Shown piece after piece: positions 6,763 through 10,835 of a stretch of 10,835 nt of DNA. Position numbers and translations under genes: made by a program. Location: positions 1-10,835 of the forward strand of contig JAZDMK010000009.1 of NCBI GenBank assembly GCA_043800975.1, read 5' to 3'. The DNA comes from JAZDMK01 sp043800975 (GTDB lineage: Bacteria; Bacteroidota; Bacteroidia; Bacteroidales; JAHJDW01). The notes beneath the pieces were generated by a model that was given only the letters and a program-made list of their open reading frames with translations, was not told where the DNA came from and searched no databases. How positions within the stretch are numbered: the stretch's first letter is position 1; every line of letters starts with the position of its first letter.

Positions 6763-9121
6763 CGGGTTTCAAAACAACACCCATATTTCTTTTTCCATCA
6801 ATCCTTATTTCAAGTGGCGTATCAAAACGGACATGGCGAATTTGCTTGTCTTCGTACACTGCAGGACATTGATCAAGAAATGTTTTATCAAAAAATCCAT
6901 CATTCATGTATGGGTTGACAGTAAAGTAACCTACTCGAAATGCTGTCAGGTTATGAAAGAAATGAGTACCCTGACTTGGGTCGATACGATAATTTTCTAA
7001 ACCAGATTCAACAATGAGTCTTGCAGCCGAAATCTGAGGCCATTTAACAGGAATACCCAACCATGGATCGCTGGAACCCCAGCGGCCAGGACCAATCAGC
7101 ATATAAAATCTTGACTCCTGAATCATCTTCTCATTAATCTTCTCTAGTTTTAATGCAATTTCAGGATTTTCTGCCGGGTTGAAACTTTCGGAACGAATAT
7201 AAATCACATCGGATATCTCTTTGATTCTTCCATTACCTAATGCAGCTGATGAGCTGATGATCGTATCTTTTTGTTCAACAATATTCAAATCGAAATTCAC
7301 TTCATCCATGTTTTCAACAATAGGTCGAATCTGAAGAAAATGAAATAGTTTGGGTAATCCGGTTGGCCTGTCGATGTTTACCGCAAATTCAATTTCAATT
7401 GGATTGTTCATTTCTGCCTGACCAATCTGCAATAAATTCTGTAAAATATCTGCCAGTGGAAATACCTGGTGATTCAGAATATTTGAAAAGGTAACAATTT
7501 TTTTTCCATTTGCAGAAGCCCCATCTCTGATCATGTTATTTTCATAATCATAAGTTGATGCAACATGTCGCAATGAGCCGTCTTGCAAGGCATCATCAAT
7601 TTTCATCCGAATCAGATTCACACCATCATCTGTTGAAATTTTAAAACTTTCAGGATTCATATCCAGTGCATAAAAATATTTTTGTGTATCACGCAAAGCC
7701 ATATCTGGCGATGAAAGCTGTAAAATATTTTTTGGGTACTTCGGTGAAAAACGCAAAGATATTCCTCCTTCAACAATACTTTTCCCCAAGCCAAATGCGA
7801 TATTCGCAATACCATCATTTGATTTTTCCGGTGCAATAGGATAAAAATTTAATGAACGAGCCACACCTGATATTGCGGGATAGAAACGATTTCCATACCG
7901 TTGGCCTGAAACTTCCTGCAACACAATTCCCATTTTTTCCTCATCAATTACGTTGGAAGTAGCAGTCATGTACGCTTTACTTTCATTAAAAAAAACAGAG
8001 GCGTAGACACATTTAATAGCATTGGTAAGCATTTCCATCATTTTCCCAATGTCATTTTCAATCTTGGGAATCATATAAGTAGAATAAACACCGGCAAACG
8101 GCTGATAGTGCGAATCCTCAAGCAAACTGGAAGATCTTACTGCTATGGGGTTTCGCACTACAGAAACAAACGATTTTAAATCTTCATGAACACGAAAAGG
8201 AAGCTGCGCATTGACAAAATGCCGCAGGATTTCATCATCAGATAAATTGGACAGCCCTATTCGGAAGAGATTATTAGTCTCCATGAACTCAGCAAAAATA
8301 TCCGTGCAAAGAACGACCGTTCGTGGAATCGTAATCAATACATTTTCATATTTATCAAAAATGCGGTTACGTTTAATTAACGAGTCAATAAATGCTAGGC
8401 CACGTGCTTTGCCGCCAATAGAGCCCTCTCCTATTCGTGAAAAAATTAAATACTCATCAAAACTTCTTCTGTCAAATTTTGCGATGACACCACGGCCCTT
8501 GTCTTTCCTGAATCCGGCGATAGTATCAAAAATAAATGTACGTACTTCTTCAACATTAATAAAGTCATCCGGCCTGAGGGGGCGAAACATTTCAGCCAGC
8601 GGGAACAAAGCACGTGCATTCAGCCATTTTGAAAAATCATTTCTTTGAATATGATATTTCAAACAATCATCAGGAACTTCCAGAATTTTTTGTTGCAACG
8701 CCTGAAGGTCAGTAGCACGGGCTACCGGTGCTTTCTGATCAGGAACTTTAAAAAGAAAATCACCAAATCCGAAATGCTCAAGAATATAATTTCTTAATTC
8801 TAATGATAAAGTTTTTGAATGCTTATTGATAAAACCAACATGAAGCTCATCGGCGCGTTTCCTCATTTTCCCATCTGAAGACTGCAGAAGAAAAGGCATA
8901 TGTTTATCATCGGTTTTTATTTTTTCACACAAACGAATTCCTGCTTCCGGATCTACTTTTCCCTCACGCGGATAACGAATATCAGAAATTACACCCAACA
9001 AATTGTGCGAATACTTTTCATAGATATCAATAGCTTCTTCATAATTACTGGCAAGCAGAATTTTTGGTCTGCCACGCATACGCAGCATTTTCTGATGCAG
9101 GAGAATGTATTTATAATATGA
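6728..9121 (-). CDS. 5'-truncated PEP-synthase/PPDK ATP-binding-domain protein with receiver-like domain
   Basis: The frame is open up to an ATG at 9178, but its first 18 or so codons are antisense to the tRNA at 9123-9193. Native homology begins about at YYKYILLHQKMLRMRGRPK, and the first plausible internal ATGs are 9088 and 9079. Residues below count from 9178. Residues 38-140 are a CheY-like receiver with Asp66 (ISDIRYP) and Lys119. Residues 245-620 are the PPDK N-terminal ATP-binding domain, with GSIGGKARGLAF (252-263), AVRSSSLLEDS (346-356) and the terminal LQIRPI (615-620). A C-terminal domain has LIGPGRWGSSDPWLGIPV (694-711) and DPSQGTHFF. No phosphohistidine motif (TSH type) or PEP-binding barrel is seen, so it is not a complete PEP synthase. 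I recall full-length Bacteroidota relatives as about 170-180 residues longer at the N-terminus. Function unknown, possibly nucleotide-dependent signalling. The gene is probably inactivated or cut by a junction. Confidence 0.83.
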   Translation of the reverse strand, partial: SYYKYILLHQKMLRMRGRPKILLASNYEEAIDIYEKYSHNLLGVISDIRYPREGKVDPEAGIRLCEKIKTDDKHMPFLLQSSDGKMRKRADELHVGFINKHSKTLSLELRNYILEHFGFGDFLFKVPDQKAPVARATDLQALQQKILEVPDDCLKYHIQRNDFSKWLNARALFPLAEMFRPLRPDDFINVEEVRTFIFDTIAGFRKDKGRGVIAKFDRRSFDEYLIFSRIGEGSIGGKARGLAFIDSLIKRNRIFDKYENVLITIPRTVVLCTDIFAEFMETNNLFRIGLSNLSDDEILRHFVNAQLPFRVHEDLKSFVSVVRNPIAVRSSSLLEDSHYQPFAGVYSTYMIPKIENDIGKMMEMLTNAIKCVYASVFFNESKAYMTATSNVIDEEKMGIVLQEVSGQRYGNRFYPAISGVARSLNFYPIAPEKSNDGIANIAFGLGKSIVEGGISLRFSPKYPKNILQLSSPDMALRDTQKYFYALDMNPESFKISTDDGVNLIRMKIDDALQDGSLRHVASTYDYENNMIRDGASANGKKIVTFSNILNHQVFPLADILQNLLQIGQAEMNNPIEIEFAVNIDRPTGLPKLFHFLQIRPIVENMDEVNFDLNIVEQKDTIISSSAALGNGRIKEISDVIYIRSESFNPAENPEIALKLEKINEKMIQESRFYMLIGPGRWGSSDPWLGIPVKWPQISAARLIVESGLENYRIDPSQGTHFFHNLTAFRVGYFTVNPYMNDGFFDKTFLDQCPAVYEDKQIRHVRFDTPLEIRIDGKRNMGVVLKPVNQPNSTSVKI

Positions 9122-9122
9122 A

Positions 9123-9193
9123 GGGCTTATAGTACAGTGGTAGTACGCTGCATTCGCATTGCAGAGACGTGGGTTCAATTCCCGCTAAGTCCA
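9123..9193 (+). tRNA. tRNA-Ala, anticodon CGC
   Basis: A full cloverleaf can be drawn. The acceptor stem is GGGCTTA with TAAGTCC, containing the G3:U70 wobble pair that identifies alanine tRNAs. T8 and A9 follow. The D arm is GTAC/GTAC with loop AGTGGTA. The anticodon stem is CTGCA/TGCAG with loop TTCGCAT, giving anticodon CGC at 9155-9157. The variable loop is AGAC. The T arm is GTGGG/CCCGC with loop TTCAATT, and the discriminator is A at 9193. CCA is not encoded. The D stem differs from the GCTC/GAGC type usual in Bacteroidota tRNA-Ala, so it looks foreign to the genes on its left. The 3' part lies in a long inverted repeat shared with the right edge. Confidence 0.85.
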
Positions 9194-9292
9194 CACTTTC
9201 GGATATGTCAATGTTTCCGCCTCGCCGCTTCGCGGCTCGGCTACAAAATTGAACGGAGAATTGAGCGACAAAATCAATTTTTGGTTTTGTAA
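9185..9292 (-). pseudogene. Remnant of a second large serine recombinase C-terminus
   Basis: Read on the minus strand from 9292 in the frame that matches the intact recombinase, 36 codons run to a TAG at 9187-9185: LQNQKLILSLNSPFNFVAEP, then RSGEAETLTYPKVWT. By hand alignment 28 of 35 residues match the intact protein (its residues 457-491). The stop codon is formed by the antisense of the tRNA acceptor stem. Upstream of 9292 the similarity stops, so only the 3' tip of the gene survives. It could also be part of an attachment site that keeps recombinase-end sequence rather than a decayed gene. Confidence 0.65.
9219..9241. repeat. Short GC-rich palindrome, left copy
   Basis: The sequence folds as GCC, two unpaired bases, GCCGC, loop TTC, GCGGC, two unpaired bases, GGC. 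The same hairpin is present in inverted orientation at 10749-10771, where it encodes AEPRSGEA inside the recombinase. It stands out as GC-rich in otherwise A/T-rich DNA. Confidence 0.6.
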
Positions 9293-9329
9293 TAAATAAA
9301 AGAAAATTTTTCATTCAATATACAAACCT

Positions 9330-10835
9330 ATGAGATATATCATCTACGCCCGAAAATCAACCGAGGATGAAAACCATCAAGTCCTTTCCATTGAATCGCA
9401 ACTCGCAGAGTTGCGAGAATTTGCCGCCAAAGAAAAACTTGAAATTGTCGCCTCGCTTAGCGAGGCAAAAACTGCCAAAGAACCTGGGCGAACGAAGTTC
9501 GCCGAAATGTTGTCGTTTTTGGAAAAAGAGAAAGCAGAAGGAATTTTAAGTTGGCATCCGGACAGATTGGCTCGTAACGCAGTTGACGGCGGAAAAATAA
9601 TTCATCTAGTTGATAAAGGAATTATCAAATCTCTCAAATTCCCGACCTTCTGGTTTGAGCCCACTCCTCAAGGATTATTTATGCTCCAAATTGCTTTTGG
9701 ACAAAGTAAATACTATGTAGATAATTTGAAAGAAAATGTAACCAGAGGTATGAGGCAAAAAATAAGAAATGGAGTTTGGCCTCTCTGGGCGCCGCTTGGC
9801 TATTTGAATAACCCCATCACCAGAGGAATTGATGTTGATAAAAAGAAAGTACTTTTGATTAAAAGAATGTTTAAAGTTTACGCCACCGGAAATTACACTC
9901 TCAAAGAAATGTCCGAATGGTGTAAGAAAGTTGGCCTCAAAAGCAATTTGGATAATGATATATCGCCGGGCCAAGTTCAGTCAACGCTTCAAAACATTTT
10001 TTACATTGGTTTAATGAAATACAAAGGAGAAATTTTTGAGGGAAAACATAATCCTTTAATTTCAAAGAGGCTTTTTGACAAGGTACAGGAAGTTCTGAAA
10101 GAGCGAGGCAAACCGCAAAAAATAAAACATAATTTTGCTTTTCTTGGTTTGATGAAATGTCCTTGTTCTGCGTCAATAACTGCCGAAAAGAAAATAAAAC
10201 CAAGCGGTAGGGAGTATATTTATTACCGTTGCACCAAGAAGAAGGGGCCTTGTCCTGAAAAGCATTTTCTCCGAGAGGAAATTCTTATTGAACAAATTAA
10301 AAACTATCTTCAAAAAGTTTCTTTGTCGAGCCAAGACACAGATAAAGTTTTAGCCGAACTTGGAAAAGACGAATTGAAAGCCAAAGAGCAAACGAAAATC
10401 ATTGTTCAAAATCTCAAAAATGAATTGTTGGAAATAGAATCAAAACTTGAAAAACTTTTAGATGTCTATCTTAATGAGGTTATTTCTACCGAAGAATACA
10501 CTGCCCGAAAACAAAAAATCCTAACTCAAAAGTTAGAATTACAGGAGAAAATCAAGGATTTTGAACAAAAGGGATTGTCTTGGCTCGAACCGGCCAGAGA
10601 ATTTGTTTTGAAGCTGAATTATGCGGAAAAACTAAGGAATTCGGAAAATCATCCTGAAATGAAGACATTTCTTAAAAATATCGGCTCGAACCATATTTTA
10701 CAAAACCAAAAATTGATTTTTTCTTTCAAAACTCCTTTCAATTTGGCCGCCGAGCCGCGAAGCGGCGAGGCGGAAAGATTGACATATCCGAAAGTGTGGA
10801 CTTGGCGAGAATCGGACTCGCGTCTCCGCAATGCG
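9330..10835 (+). CDS. Large serine recombinase (site-specific integrase), continues past window edge
   Basis: The ATG at 9330 opens 502 codons with no stop before the right edge. The N-terminal resolvase domain (1-135) has the nucleophile Ser10 in IYARKST, Arg8, and the DRLARN arginines at 79 and 82. The recombinase domain covers about 150-260 (APLGYLN, LQNIFYIGLMKYKGEIFEGK). A zinc ribbon uses Cys277, Cys279, Cys301 and Cys308. A coiled coil at about 340-415 is followed by a beta-rich tail. It should catalyse integration, excision or inversion through a Ser-DNA intermediate. The overall sequence resembles recombinases I associate with candidate-phyla (Patescibacteria-like) genomes. Beyond about residue 488 the protein is encoded antisense to a tRNA-Ala-like sequence, where the related left copy has a stop, so its true end lies just outside. 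Two perfect palindromes lie within its coding sequence (9450-9466 and 9487-9503). Confidence 0.93.
   Translation, partial: MRYIIYARKSTEDENHQVLSIESQLAELREFAAKEKLEIVASLSEAKTAKEPGRTKFAEMLSFLEKEKAEGILSWHPDRLARNAVDGGKIIHLVDKGIIKSLKFPTFWFEPTPQGLFMLQIAFGQSKYYVDNLKENVTRGMRQKIRNGVWPLWAPLGYLNNPITRGIDVDKKKVLLIKRMFKVYATGNYTLKEMSEWCKKVGLKSNLDNDISPGQVQSTLQNIFYIGLMKYKGEIFEGKHNPLISKRLFDKVQEVLKERGKPQKIKHNFAFLGLMKCPCSASITAEKKIKPSGREYIYYRCTKKKGPCPEKHFLREEILIEQIKNYLQKVSLSSQDTDKVLAELGKDELKAKEQTKIIVQNLKNELLEIESKLEKLLDVYLNEVISTEEYTARKQKILTQKLELQEKIKDFEQKGLSWLEPAREFVLKLNYAEKLRNSENHPEMKTFLKNIGSNHILQNQKLIFSFKTPFNLAAEPRSGEAERLTYPKVWTWRESDSRLRNA
9450..9503. repeat. Two adjacent palindromes inside the recombinase coding sequence
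   Basis: GCCTCGC, TTA, GCGAGGC (9450-9466) and GGCGAAC, GAA, GTTCGCC (9487-9503) are both perfect 7-base-pair stems with three-base loops, 20 bases apart. They encode residues around ASLSEAK and GRTKFA of the resolvase domain without breaking the frame. Their GC content and form resemble the 9219-9241 and 10749-10771 hairpins. Confidence 0.7.
10749..10771. repeat. Short GC-rich palindrome, right copy
   Basis: This is the same hairpin as 9219-9241 in inverted orientation: GCC, GA, GCCGC, loop GAA, GCGGC, GA, GGC. It encodes AEPRSGEA in the recombinase C-terminus. It is inside the coding frame and has no T tract, so it does not look like a terminator for the recombinase. Confidence 0.6.
10797..10835 (-). 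tRNA. 3' half of a second tRNA-Ala-like sequence, 5' half outside window
   Basis: Reading the minus strand from the edge gives the loop and anticodon CGC, 3' anticodon stem TGCGG, variable AGAC, T stem GCGAG/CTCGC with loop TCCGATT, acceptor CAAGTCC and discriminator A (10797). Compared with the left tRNA, two T-stem positions change but pairing is kept: a G-U pair becomes G-C, and a G-C pair becomes A-U with both bases changed. This suggests a sequence held under RNA-fold constraint. The T loop has C where the nearly universal U55 is expected, so it may be a decayed tRNA or an attachment-site mimic. It overlaps the recombinase C-terminus in antisense. Confidence 0.5.

Larger units (their letters stand above)
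9155..9292. repeat. Left arm of a 138-base inverted repeat (tRNA 3' half plus recombinase 3' end)
   Basis: This arm aligns without gaps to the reverse complement of 10698-10835. By hand count there are 17 mismatches in 138 bases: seven in the tRNA part (9155-9193), one in 9194-9241 and nine in 9242-9292. The last 22 bases (9271-9292) are identical. The near-perfect block just outside the tRNA holds a hairpin (9219-9241). The unequal spread of mismatches argues against a simple assembly fold-back. Confidence 0.85.
10698..10835. repeat. Right arm of the 138-base inverted repeat
   Basis: This is the reverse complement of 9155-9292, with 17 mismatches and no gaps. It covers the last 46 codons of the visible recombinase frame and the 3' half of the minus-strand tRNA-Ala-like sequence. 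It may extend beyond the window, since the left copy has a full tRNA outward of 9155. Confidence 0.85.

Noticed and set aside
9219..9241. Intrinsic terminator downstream of the left tRNA
   Set aside because: The hairpin is interrupted by internal mismatches and is not followed by a T tract.
9111..9314. Minus-strand open frame of 67 codons across the tRNA region
   Set aside because: It runs antisense through the tRNA and the inverted repeat in a frame other than the recombinase remnant's; its DLAGIEPTSLQC-like stretch is the familiar spurious translation of antisense tRNA.
9194..10800. CRISPR array or transposon with terminal inverted repeats and a DDE transposase
   Set aside because: There is no series of regularly spaced direct repeats, the only enzyme is a serine recombinase, and the inverted repeat arms consist of tRNA and recombinase coding sequence rather than classical transposon ends.
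10649..10831. Minus-strand open frame of 60 codons at the right edge
   Set aside because: It is antisense to the recombinase 3' end and the tRNA-like sequence, with no independent support.

Overview
The window is mostly a piece of a Bacteroidota-type chromosome (about positions 1-9120), joined to a short module of a different character (about 9123-10835). Three things point to Bacteroidota. Several upstream regions carry the -7 promoter form TAnnTTTG. Start codons lack Shine-Dalgarno sequences and have A/T-rich leaders instead. The 6728-9121 gene belongs to a receiver plus PEP-synthase-like family that I associate with Bacteroidota. The right-hand module instead resembles, from memory, mobile DNA of candidate-phyla (Patescibacteria-like) bacteria.

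Layout, left to right. Positions 1-3458, minus strand, hold a three-gene redox operon: a NuoE/HydC-like [2Fe-2S] protein, a NuoF/HydB-like flavo-iron-sulfur protein with a C-terminal ferredoxin, and a GltD/NfnB-like flavoprotein with an N-terminal [2Fe-2S] domain. The last gene is cut by the window edge. The gene order and domain set match a Stn-type (Sporomusa-type Nfn) NAD/NADP/ferredoxin transhydrogenase. They would also fit the diaphorase part of a formate dehydrogenase or hydrogenase whose catalytic subunit lies outside. Positions 3667-3990, plus strand, encode a small putative secreted protein. A bidirectional terminator at 4042-4073 separates it from a hexameric-type glutamate dehydrogenase (4096-5433, minus) whose cofactor-pocket residues look NAD-type. 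A 201-base divergent intergenic region with two good -7 elements and three inverted repeats of the same spacing leads to a CRP/FNR-family regulator (5635-6762, plus) with an N-terminal GAF-like sensor domain. The regulator's 3' end overlaps by 35 bases the 3' end of the convergent PEP-synthase-like gene (6728-9121, minus), which has lost its 5' end.

At about 9123 the sequence switches abruptly to a complete tRNA-Ala(CGC) gene with the G3:U70 identity pair (9123-9193, plus). Next comes a 36-codon remnant of a recombinase C-terminus on the minus strand (9185-9292), then an intact large serine recombinase (9330 to the right edge, plus). The recombinase C-terminus runs antisense into the 3' half of a second, diverged tRNA-Ala-like sequence. 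The two tRNA-recombinase ends form a gap-free inverted repeat of 138 bases (9155-9292 and 10698-10835) with 17 mismatches by my hand count. This right-hand module is the most unusual part of the window. It may be a tRNA-targeting element, an invertible cassette, nested insertions, or foreign DNA joined to the Bacteroidota sequence during assembly.

The metabolic genes fit together loosely: nicotinamide and ferredoxin redox balance (1-3458), NAD(P)-dependent glutamate metabolism (gdhA), and a regulator divergent from gdhA that may control it. Those links are inference from position.
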